Assembly (NCBI GenBank): GCA_014240065.1
Contig: JAAZXR010000002.1
Coordinates: forward strand, 81,439 to 145,438
Length of the DNA stretch: 64,000 nucleotides
Direction: 5' to 3'
Source: Myxococcales bacterium
GTDB taxonomy: Bacteria; Myxococcota_A; Polyangia; Nannocystales; Nannocystaceae
Each line of letters opens with the position of its first letter. Position 1 is the stretch's first letter. Under the pieces are notes generated by a model. It was not told the origin of the DNA. It was given only the letters and a program-made list of their open reading frames with translations, and searched no databases. Positions 45,867-53,819 of this stretch are shown in pieces. A program made the translations under genes and the position numbers.

Positions 45867-47962
45867 CGCGAAGCGGCTGCGTGGTCGCGGTGGCCGGGAA
45901 TCCCAACGTGGGGAAGACCAGCCTGTTCAATTCATTGACGGGGCTTCGTTACCAGGTCGGCAACTATCCCGGCGTCACGGTGGAGGTGCGCGAGGGGGCG
46001 TTGCGCGGCGGAGAAGCGGCGGGCCCATGCACGTTGCTCGACTTGCCAGGCACCTACAGCCTCACGCCACAGTCCGAGGATGAGCAGGTCGCCTACGACG
46101 TGTTGAGCGGGCGCAGCGCTTCCAAGGTCGACGCGATTTTGTTGGTCATCGACGCGACCAACCTCTCACGCAACCTCTATTTGATGACGCAGGTCCTCTC
46201 CTTGGAGATCCCCTGCGTCGTGGCCTTGAACATGGTGGATGCGGCTCGCGAGGCGGGGCTGGTGGTCGACGCCGCGGCCCTGTCGGAGGCGCTCGGGCTC
46301 CCGGTCTACGAGACCGTGGCGCGGACAGGCGCCGGCGTGCCGATCCTCGCCGACGCCCTGCGGTCGCACGGGGGCGGGGGCGTCGCCGAGCGCCCTGCGG
46401 CGCCGGCCCTCGAGCTCGAGGAGGACGCCGCCGCGGTGGTCGATGAGATCGGGGCCGGTGTGGGCGGTGCGGAGCGGGCGCGGTGGCTCCTCGGGGCCGA
46501 CGTGATCGCTCCCGAGGGGCTGATCTCCGCGTCTGAACGGGCGGCGCTCGACGCGGTCTCGCTCGAACGACGCCGCGCCGCGATCGCGGCCGTGGTGCGG
46601 GCGAGGTATGCATGCGTCGAGAGATGGTTGGCGGCCGGGGCAGCTTCGGAGGCGGTGAGCGGCGCGGCCACACAGGCGGGGGCGCCCGCCATGCAGAGGG
46701 CGGCGCGAATCGATCGCGTGCTGACGCATCGTGTCTTCGGGCCGCTGAGCTTTCTGGTTGTGATGGCCTTGGTCTTCCAGTCGATCTTCTCTTGGTCGGA
46801 GCCGCTCATGGGCGCGATCGAGTGGTTGATGGCGAGGGCAGCCGCCGGGACTCGGGCGGCGTTGGGCGCCGGGCTCTTTACGGATCTTTTGACCGAAGGG
46901 TTGATCGCGGGAGTCGGGAACGTATTGGTCTTCGTGCCCCAGATCGTCGTGCTCTTTTTGAGCATCACCGTGCTGGAGGAGACCGGCTACATGGCGCGGG
47001 CGGCGTTCATCGTAGATCGGGTGATGAGCAAGGTCGGCCTGTCTGGCAAGTCATTCGTGCCGCTGCTCGGCGGCTACGCCTGCGCGATCCCAGCGATCAT
47101 GAGCACGCGCAGCATCCCCCGATTTCGAGATCGGCTCGTCACGATCATGATGGTTCCGTTCATGAGCTGCAGCGCGCGGCTGCCGGTGTACGCGCTGATG
47201 ATTGGGGCGCTGTTCGAGGCGAATACGCAGCTGCTGGGTCCCTTCACCCTCGGCGGTATATTGCTGCTGGCGATGTATCTGTTGTCGACGTTGGCGGCGC
47301 TCGGTGTTGGAGCGTTGTATCGGCGGACCGTACTGCGCGGACCCACGCCTGCGCTGGTGCTCGAGCTCCCGCCCTATCGGCTGCCACGATTCAAAGACAC
47401 GCTCGCCCAGGTGTGGGATCGGACCCTCGATTTCATCCGCGACGCGGGCACGATCATCTTGACCTTCACCGTGATCTTGTGGGGTCTGTTCACGTTCCCG
47501 CGGGTCGATCCCTCGGACATCGCGCCCGAAAAGACCCCCATCGAATACTCGGTGGCGGGCCGACTCGGGCACGCGATCGAGCCTGCGCTCCGGCCTATCG
47601 GACAAGATTGGCGCACCGGGATCGGGCTGATCGGCAGCTTCGCGGCGCGGGAGGTGTTTGTCTCCACCATGGGGCTCGCCTACGGGATCGAGGGGGCGGA
47701 TGACGACGACGCGCCGCTGCGAGCGCGCATTCAACAAGATCGAGACAAGGAGACGGGTGAGCGTCGACATACACCGCGCTCCGGTCTCGCGCTCATGGTG
47801 TTCTTCGTGTTTGCTTGTCAGTGCGTGTCCACGCTCGCGGTGGTGCGCCGAGAGACGCGCTCGTGGAAGTGGCCCATCGTGATGTTTGTGAGCATGACCG
47901 CGCTCGCGTACCTCATGGCGTTCCTCACCTATCAAGGCGGCGCCCTGCTCGGATTCGAGTGA
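45863..47962 (+). CDS. feoB: Ferrous iron transporter FeoB
   Basis: A 699-residue inner-membrane protein. An N-terminal GTPase domain has VAVAGNPNVGKTSLFNSLTG (G1), YPGVTVEVREG (G2), DLPGTYSL (G3) and ALNMVD (G4). A C-terminal Gate/Nucleoside-like membrane region with about 8 segments follows, including ETGYMARAAFIVDRVMSKVG, SFVPLLGGYACAIPAIMSTR and PFMSCSARLPVYALMIGALF with conserved cysteines. It imports Fe(II) coupled to GTP hydrolysis. The start overlaps feoA (ATGA). A C-terminal FeoC is not present. Confidence 0.95.
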   Translation: MTRSGCVVAVAGNPNVGKTSLFNSLTGLRYQVGNYPGVTVEVREGALRGGEAAGPCTLLDLPGTYSLTPQSEDEQVAYDVLSGRSASKVDAILLVIDATNLSRNLYLMTQVLSLEIPCVVALNMVDAAREAGLVVDAAALSEALGLPVYETVARTGAGVPILADALRSHGGGGVAERPAAPALELEEDAAAVVDEIGAGVGGAERARWLLGADVIAPEGLISASERAALDAVSLERRRAAIAAVVRARYACVERWLAAGAASEAVSGAATQAGAPAMQRAARIDRVLTHRVFGPLSFLVVMALVFQSIFSWSEPLMGAIEWLMARAAAGTRAALGAGLFTDLLTEGLIAGVGNVLVFVPQIVVLFLSITVLEETGYMARAAFIVDRVMSKVGLSGKSFVPLLGGYACAIPAIMSTRSIPRFRDRLVTIMMVPFMSCSARLPVYALMIGALFEANTQLLGPFTLGGILLLAMYLLSTLAALGVGALYRRTVLRGPTPALVLELPPYRLPRFKDTLAQVWDRTLDFIRDAGTIILTFTVILWGLFTFPRVDPSDIAPEKTPIEYSVAGRLGHAIEPALRPIGQDWRTGIGLIGSFAAREVFVSTMGLAYGIEGADDDDAPLRARIQQDRDKETGERRHTPRSGLALMVFFVFACQCVSTLAVVRRETRSWKWPIVMFVSMTALAYLMAFLTYQGGALLGFE

Positions 47963-47997
47963 GGCCGTCGCTCGGTGGAGCCGCGCGCTGTGGCGGC

Positions 47998-48414
47998 TTA
48001 CAGCCGCTCGGAGGCGAGGCCGACCGAGGCGATGCCGGCTTCGCGAGCCGCAGACATCAGGGCGATCACCGTGCCGTAGGGGACCTTGGGGGCGGCACGG
48101 ATCGCGAGACGACCATCGGCTTGTGCTTTCTTGTTGGCGCGGATCGCTTCGACGATCTCCGCGTGCGAAGTGGAGAGCTTCGTCTCGCCGAGCCGAGCGG
48201 AGCCGTCGTCTTCCACAGTGATCAGCAAGGTGGCCTGAGGATCGTCGGGTTGTTCGGTGATCGGATCATCGGGGATCGCGACCGGCTGCTGCTCGGAAGG
48301 TGGGGGCGGCGATGCGACCAAGAAGATGATCAACAAGCACAGCAGCACGTCGATCATCGGCGTCATGTTGATGTCCGCGGACATCGTCAGATTCGGTTCC
48401 TCTTGCTCAAGCAC
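47998..48414 (-). CDS. ExbD/TolR-family protein, orphan
   Basis: A 138-residue protein: short cytoplasmic N-terminus with MSADINMTPMIDVLLCLLII (the conserved Asp in the single membrane segment, PMIDV), then a periplasmic domain with LLITVEDDGSARLGETKLST and GRLAIRAAPKVPYGTVIALM. ExbD works with ExbB/TolQ and TonB-type proteins to harness proton motive force; no exbB is adjacent. It is convergent with feoB, so a shared iron-related role is only suggestive. Motif order and length are normal for the family. Confidence 0.87.
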   Translation of the reverse strand: MLEQEEPNLTMSADINMTPMIDVLLCLLIIFLVASPPPPSEQQPVAIPDDPITEQPDDPQATLLITVEDDGSARLGETKLSTSHAEIVEAIRANKKAQADGRLAIRAAPKVPYGTVIALMSAAREAGIASVGLASERL

Positions 48415-48585
48415 GCACCCCGAACGCTACCGAACGGACTCTGGCTAGGTCTAGCGCCCATGGAGCCGGTCCGCGCCACGGCGCGCGATTCACGCAGGGG
48501 CGAATAGACGCCCCAAAAGCGCCGTTAGCAGCGTGTTGTGATGCAGATCACCGCTCTCAGGCCCAGGCGTGCGTATTTTCCGGCG

Positions 48586-49440
48586 ATGCATTACGCGAGA
48601 TTCGCAACCACCTTGGCCTTGCTCCTTCCCCTCACGCTGACGTGGGCTTGCGGCGGAGATGAAGACGACAGCACCGGGGGGTCCGAGACCGGCAGCACCG
48701 GTGACACCAGCGGAGACGGAGACGGAGACGGAGACGGAGACGGAGACGGGGACGGAGACGGGGACGGGGACGGGGACGGGGACGGAGACGGGGACGGAGA
48801 CGGAGACGGGGACGGGGACGGGGACGGAGACGGCGACTGCATGGCGTGGGCCGTGGAATACGAGCTGGACGGCTCTGTGTTCGAGGTGGACGCTTCGATC
48901 GATCTTGGGGACGCTTCGTTCGTCTGCGAGCAGCCCTACACCGACACGGACAAGATTGGCCCGGGGACCATCCGCTTGTTAATGTCGGACGTCGACGGGG
49001 CGCCCGGTGACGGTCTCGCGCTTTTGACCGACTACAACTTCACGATGAATTTTGCCGTGGACACCTTTGGGACGGTGGTCACGCAGACCCTCGAGGTCGA
49101 GGCGAGCGCGGCCTGCGGCGCCGCGGTCGGCTCCGTGGGAGGGACGACCCTCGCGTGGAGTCCCAACCAACTCAACGGGTACGGCACCACGGGCAACATC
49201 AATTGTTCCGGGAGTTTTTGCGGCACCGCCGGCGCTCCCGCCTCTGGAGACACGCCGGTCGACACCTCGGGTGACATCATGCCCTTCTCGGCCTTCACGT
49301 TCACGGGCACCGACTTCGGCGGCTTCAACGCGCCGGCGTTTACGACCTCTTCGGACAGTACCGCGACCACGACCATGACCCTCCGGGGCGCGCAGATCAG
49401 CCGCGAGCTGGTGGCGGCGCCGGCCTGCGCGTGTAACTGA
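48586..49440 (+). CDS. Lipoprotein with long Gly-Asp tether and predicted beta-rich domain
   Basis: A 284-residue lipoprotein: signal MHYARFATTLALLLPLTLTWAC (lipobox), a Thr/Ser/Gly/Asp stretch, a 21-unit Gly-Asp tether, then a domain of about 200 residues beginning CMAWAVEYELDGSVFEVDAS. It contains about eight cysteines (for example SFVCEQPY, SAACGAAVG, NINCSGSFCGTAG and a terminal CACN) and looks like a disulfide-stabilised beta fold; no family is recognised. It is divergent from the orphan exbD. The ATG at 48586 is preferred for its signal peptide; an earlier in-frame ATG at 48538 lacks one. Confidence 0.78.
   Translation: MHYARFATTLALLLPLTLTWACGGDEDDSTGGSETGSTGDTSGDGDGDGDGDGDGDGDGDGDGDGDGDGDGDGDGDGDGDGDGDCMAWAVEYELDGSVFEVDASIDLGDASFVCEQPYTDTDKIGPGTIRLLMSDVDGAPGDGLALLTDYNFTMNFAVDTFGTVVTQTLEVEASAACGAAVGSVGGTTLAWSPNQLNGYGTTGNINCSGSFCGTAGAPASGDTPVDTSGDIMPFSAFTFTGTDFGGFNAPAFTTSSDSTATTTMTLRGAQISRELVAAPACACN
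48712..48837 (+). repeat. Gly-Asp hexamer repeat (21 units)
   Basis: The longest complete tract in the window: 126 bases of GGA/GGG-GAC, encoding the tether. Blocks of GGAGAC alternate with GGGGAC, which suggests several expansion steps. Confidence 0.95.
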
Positions 49441-49518
49441 GTCCGGCGCCTCCGCGTCGGCGAGCACCGGAAGGCGGCCACCCGTGGTCGCCTTCGTCCT
49501 TGGTGGCGGCGCGGGCCG

Positions 49519-52371
49519 CTATTCGCTCGGGGGAGGGCGCTCGACGGCGGCGACCGCGACGCAGGCGACGCCGTCCCGCGACCCCTCATTTTGCAGGGCG
49601 ATGATCGGCTGTTCGCTCGCGAAGTCTTCCACGCGAACGCTGAGGCGAGAGAGTTTTTGCAGCGGGCGCCAGGTGTCATCGGTCGCGGAGGTGCGGACCT
49701 CGATGGAGGCGCGCCGCGGACCGGCGGGGATATTCGATCCCAGCACGATCAGGTCGGCGTCGCGCGGGAGCGCCGGGAGCTGGATCTCCGTCCAGCCGCG
49801 GGCCGGCACGCGGACGCGGACGCACCGGTACAGATAGGGGTTGGCGTAGAGCGTCGACAGATGTGGGCGCGCGCGCCGAGGGACGCACTCGGCCTGCGCA
49901 TCTCTGGTCTTCATTCCATCGCAGACCGCGGTGACGCTCGATGAGACCGAGTAGCGCCCTTCGTCGATGAAATCTCGCGCGGACGGGGGTGGAGCGTCCG
50001 AGTGTTTGTCCCACGCTGGAGTCGCGGCGCGCCACGTCTCGAGGAGCTGTGGACCCTGGCGCAGGTACGCCAGCGCGCCGGCGACAACCACCGTCGCGCC
50101 GACGGCGTGGGCGGCCGCGCGGGGGCTCAACGTCGGCCACCGAGCGGTGAACGGGAGCGAGGGGAGCCTCGGACCGAGCGCGACACCGAGGAGGCACAAC
50201 AGCGCGAAGATGGTGGAGATCGTGGAGAGCGCGCGCTCGGCGGGGGGTTCTTGGTAGCGCAGCAAAATAGGCGCGCTCGATTCGTTCGCGCGAATCTCCA
50301 TGCCGGTGAGGCCGCGCTGAAAGCGAGCGGGAGAGATCTCAATTTCCGCGCCGTCTTGGGTCGCGATCCACTTTCGGTACGGAGCCACGGGGAGATGCAC
50401 GAGGCGGTCGCGGCGCGAGACGGTGACCTCGAGGTTCCGAGCGTCGATCGTCTTAAGTCGCCCGTTTTGAGCGACGCGCTCTCCGTCGCTGTCGCGCAGC
50501 CTGGCGAGGGTATATTCGCCCTCTTCCATGATCGGATCGAGCTCGTTGAAGAGGCTCTTTGGCTCGGTGTCGAGCGGTCGATCGTAGAGGACGTGGGTCA
50601 CGCCGAGGCTCCGCAGCAAGCCAGGACCTTGGCTGCGGACGCGGCGCTCAAAATTGATCGCCGGGACGTGCCCGTCGATGACGATGTCGGCGTCCACATC
50701 CGCGAGCGCGAACAGCGGGTAGGTCCCGCCGCTCATGTCGCGCCGCAAGAACGCCACCCGAAGGCCGACGTCGGGGGCGTCAGCGCGCGCGTCTTGCAGC
50801 GTCGCCTTGATGGCGGCGTCAACCTCCGCGTACCGTGACCGCTCAAGGGTGTGGAGGCCTCCCACCGGGCGGGAGATGACCTCCGTGATTCCGATGGCGC
50901 CGCCGGCGATCAAGGGGCCGAGGAGCGCGCAGAGCACGAGGCGCGACTCACGAGCGTTGCCCTGCCGTCGTGGCCACGTCGCGATCCCGCGGGCGGCCGC
51001 CACGACGCCGACACCGGCGAAGGCGTACCAGAGCGGCTTCACAAAGACCGACCAGCGCAAGAATTGGACGTTCTTCAGCGCGGGCACGACGAGGTCGAGT
51101 CGCAGCACGGTGAGGGCGTCGCGAGAGCCCACCAAGAAGATTCCTACGATCGTTGTGAGGGCGAAGACGCCGCACAGACTCCTGCGGCGAAGGACCAGGA
51201 GCACCCCAACCACCGCCGCCGCGCCGATCAGCGGATGCTGCGATTGGAACAGCTCGCCGCTCCACATGCGGGCCGCGAGGGTGGGGAGGTCTTTCCATGG
51301 GACCGGCCCACGACCCATGGATTCCTCGCTTTGGAGCAGAATGAAGATATTCCCCGCGGCGACGCCCGACGCCAAGACGAACACGCCAAGAGACGCCCAA
51401 AACCGCCGCGCGCGCGGGTGCTCGGGAGAGAGCGCAGACGCGACGGAGGGATCTTGGGCGATGATGATCGCGATCAACAGGGCAGGGACGGTCACGCAGG
51501 TCGCGAGCAACCCGAATGGGTGCGCGATGATCGAGAGGCCAAAGAGCGCCGCCGCGACGCACATTCGGCGGGCGGTGGGCCTCGCGTGGACGTCGAGGGC
51601 GGCGAGGAGGCCGAACACCCACAACGTGACGGAGAGCTGCTGCGGCCACACGCCGTGGAACATGAGATAATTCCAGCCCCCCTCGCGGCTCGATCCTGGA
51701 TCGACGCACCACGCGAGCCCCGCGAGGCAGCCGGCCCAGGTCGCGAGCCGGGCGGTGTCGGGGCTGGTGTCTGGTTGGATGCTTCGGAGGATCCGCGCGC
51801 TGAGGAGGCCAGTGGCGGCCATGGAGCTGGCCCACAGCGCCGCCATGAACAGGGCATAGCTGACGCGGAGGGAGATGATCCCGGCGGACAAGATGTGCAA
51901 GAGCGCGGACAGGAAGTAGCCCAGCATCGGGTAGCTGTCACCGAGCGGGAGCCCATGGTTGATACGATCCGTCCATCCTCGCAGCCGCCCCTCCAAGAGC
52001 AGATCGTAGACGAAGGTGCGCGCTTGAAAGTAGTGGATCCCGTGGTCTCGCGAGGCGGGCGGATGGCCGAGCAGCAAGGGCCCGCACACGGCGACGAAGA
52101 CGCCCCCGACGAGCAGCAGCGGGAGCCACGGAGTACGAAAGACGCCCGCCGACATGACGCGGGTCTCGAGGGCGACAAAACACAAGATCGCCGCGCATGC
52201 CCACAGCCCTAGCGTGCCCCCGAATGTGAGGGCGGCGAGGGCGAGGCCGGCGAGGGCCAGCTGGGCCCGGCGGGGAATAGGAGCGTCGCTCGTGGTCGGG
52301 CTCGGGGCGTCGCGGGGTGTCTCGGTCGAGGGACCGAGCGGCTCGCCGACGGGGGGGGGAGAATCATCCAC
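49519..52371 (-). CDS. Large polytopic membrane protein, GT-C glycosyltransferase-like
   Basis: A 950-residue protein with about 12-14 hydrophobic segments between residues 35 and 520, then a large extracytoplasmic region and further membrane segments near 740-800. Early loop residues SRDHGIHYFQARTFVYDLLL and GWTDRINHGLPLGDSYPML resemble the first periplasmic loop of GT-C enzymes and YfhO-type proteins, which carry acidic catalytic residues there. The tail includes a beta-rich domain (WTEIQLPALPRDADLIVLGS). Likely transfers a sugar from a lipid carrier, but this is a fold-level guess only. Confidence 0.65.
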   Translation of the reverse strand: MDDSPPPVGEPLGPSTETPRDAPSPTTSDAPIPRRAQLALAGLALAALTFGGTLGLWACAAILCFVALETRVMSAGVFRTPWLPLLLVGGVFVAVCGPLLLGHPPASRDHGIHYFQARTFVYDLLLEGRLRGWTDRINHGLPLGDSYPMLGYFLSALLHILSAGIISLRVSYALFMAALWASSMAATGLLSARILRSIQPDTSPDTARLATWAGCLAGLAWCVDPGSSREGGWNYLMFHGVWPQQLSVTLWVFGLLAALDVHARPTARRMCVAAALFGLSIIAHPFGLLATCVTVPALLIAIIIAQDPSVASALSPEHPRARRFWASLGVFVLASGVAAGNIFILLQSEESMGRGPVPWKDLPTLAARMWSGELFQSQHPLIGAAAVVGVLLVLRRRSLCGVFALTTIVGIFLVGSRDALTVLRLDLVVPALKNVQFLRWSVFVKPLWYAFAGVGVVAAARGIATWPRRQGNARESRLVLCALLGPLIAGGAIGITEVISRPVGGLHTLERSRYAEVDAAIKATLQDARADAPDVGLRVAFLRRDMSGGTYPLFALADVDADIVIDGHVPAINFERRVRSQGPGLLRSLGVTHVLYDRPLDTEPKSLFNELDPIMEEGEYTLARLRDSDGERVAQNGRLKTIDARNLEVTVSRRDRLVHLPVAPYRKWIATQDGAEIEISPARFQRGLTGMEIRANESSAPILLRYQEPPAERALSTISTIFALLCLLGVALGPRLPSLPFTARWPTLSPRAAAHAVGATVVVAGALAYLRQGPQLLETWRAATPAWDKHSDAPPPSARDFIDEGRYSVSSSVTAVCDGMKTRDAQAECVPRRARPHLSTLYANPYLYRCVRVRVPARGWTEIQLPALPRDADLIVLGSNIPAGPRRASIEVRTSATDDTWRPLQKLSRLSVRVEDFASEQPIIALQNEGSRDGVACVAVAAVERPPPSE

Positions 52372-52447
52372 TCGGGAAGAAGCTACCGCAGGTCATGCGT
52401 CCGTGGGAGATCTGGGATCCGGTCGGCGCGGATGGCTGCCTTTGTCA

Positions 52448-52489
52448 CGCGCCCCGCTGAGCTAAAAAGGGGCCCCGGGGCGCGGTTTT
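52448..52489 (+). terminator. 9-bp inverted repeat with T-run in the serA leader (attenuator-like)
   Basis: CGCGCCCCG at 52448-52456 pairs perfectly with CGGGGCGCG at 52476-52484 around a 19-base loop, followed by GTTTT. On the plus strand this is an intrinsic-terminator-like stem about 70 bases before the serA start. No plus-strand gene lies upstream, so it may be a leader attenuator or a pause site. Confidence 0.5.
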
Positions 52490-52556
52490 GGTCGCCCTTC
52501 GCGCACGGAGCCGGGCAGCGCTAGACGAAACCGGCGATGACCTGCACACTCCGCGC

Positions 52557-53786
52557 GTGTCACGAGCTCACGCCCTGCTTCTGGAAAATGTTCACTCCTC
52601 CGCCTCCGAGGTGCTGGAAAATGCGGGTGTCAGCGTGACGAGGCACGGGGCGGGGCTCGACGAGCACGGGCTGATCGACGCGTTGCGCGGGCTCCCCGGG
52701 AGCGAGCCAGTCTTCTTGGGGATTCGGAGCAAGACGAGAGTGACGGCCGCGGTGATGGAGGCGGTGCCTCGCCTCGCGGGCGTCGGTGCGTTTTGCATCG
52801 GCACCGATCAGATCGACCTGGAGGCCGCGCGCGCTCGAGGGGTCGCCGCCTTCAACGCGCCGTTCTCAAGCACCCGCAGCGTCGCGGAGCTCGTGACCGG
52901 CTTGATCATCATGCTCGCGCGGAGGATCTTCCCGCGCGATCGAGCGGCCCAGCGCGGATTATGGGACAAGTCCGCGAAGGGGAACTACGAGGTCCGCGGC
53001 AAGACGCTCGGCATCGTAGGGTATGGGCATATCGGCAGTCAGGTCAGCGTGCTCGCGGAATCGTTGGGGATGCATGTGCGGTTCGTGGACGTCGTCCCGA
53101 AGCTCCCCATGGGGAACGCGAACGTGGTCGACGGCCTCGAACAGCTCCTGGCGCAGTCGGACTTCGTGAGCCTGCACGTACCTCGCAGCGAGTCAACTCG
53201 GGGCATGATCGGCGCGGCAGAGATCGCGAAGATGAAGGAGGGTGCGTACCTCATTAACTACTCTCGAGGAGACGTCGTCGATCTCGGCGCGCTGCGCTCA
53301 GCGATCGAATCAGGTCAGATCGCGGGTGCCGCGGTCGACGTGTATCCGACGGAGCCCGCCTCCGCGGGTGACGCGTTCTCCAGCGCCCTCCAAGGGCTCG
53401 ACAACGTGATCCTGACCCCGCATATCGGGGGGTCTACGGCCGAAGCACAGGCAAATATCGGGCGCGAGGTCGGACAGAGCCTCGTGTCCTTCCTCGTCGA
53501 CGGAGGGACGACCGGGAGCGTGAGCTTGCCTGAGGTGGACGTGCCGCAGCGCAAACAGCACAGCCGCCTGCTCAATATCCACCGCAACGTCCCCGGCGTG
53601 CTCTCGAAGATCAACCACGCCATCGCGGAATCCGGCGTCAACATCGTCGGACAGCGCCTGGCGACCAGCGACGACATCGGGGTCTTGGTGGTCGAGCTCG
53701 CTGGTGATGAGAACTCCGAGACCGTGACGGCCCTGAGCGACGCCATCGCGTCCTTGGACACCACCGTTCGTCACCGCCTTTTATAA
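52557..53786 (+). CDS. serA: D-3-phosphoglycerate dehydrogenase
   Basis: First enzyme of serine synthesis. The 409-residue length and layout match E. coli SerA (410). Catalytic domain parts LLLENVHSSASEVLENAGV and FNAPFSSTRSVAELV flank the nucleotide-binding motif GIVGYGHIGSQVSVLAESLG; then NYSRGDVVD, AAVDVYPTEP and ILTPHIGGSTAEAQ with the catalytic His. A C-terminal ACT domain (about 335-409, NVPGVLSKINHAIAESGVNI) is the serine-feedback site. GTG at 52557 is used; a longer in-frame start exists but is not supported. A hairpin upstream could regulate it. Confidence 0.95.
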   Translation: MSRAHALLLENVHSSASEVLENAGVSVTRHGAGLDEHGLIDALRGLPGSEPVFLGIRSKTRVTAAVMEAVPRLAGVGAFCIGTDQIDLEAARARGVAAFNAPFSSTRSVAELVTGLIIMLARRIFPRDRAAQRGLWDKSAKGNYEVRGKTLGIVGYGHIGSQVSVLAESLGMHVRFVDVVPKLPMGNANVVDGLEQLLAQSDFVSLHVPRSESTRGMIGAAEIAKMKEGAYLINYSRGDVVDLGALRSAIESGQIAGAAVDVYPTEPASAGDAFSSALQGLDNVILTPHIGGSTAEAQANIGREVGQSLVSFLVDGGTTGSVSLPEVDVPQRKQHSRLLNIHRNVPGVLSKINHAIAESGVNIVGQRLATSDDIGVLVVELAGDENSETVTALSDAIASLDTTVRHRLL

Positions 53787-53819
53787 AGATCGTTGATCTT
53801 TTGTAGAGACCGGGGTTCG

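Noticed and set aside
48591..48842. Minus-strand Ser-Pro repeat frame (SPSPSP) opposite the Gly-Asp tract
   Set aside because: Antisense reading of GGNGAN repeats. Similar SPSP frames appear opposite every Gly-Asp tract and have no start context.
50851..52212. Plus-strand 453-codon frame opposite the giant membrane protein
   Set aside because: Composition is Glu/Arg/Gln-rich without domains; the minus-strand frame has membrane segments and GT-C-like loops.
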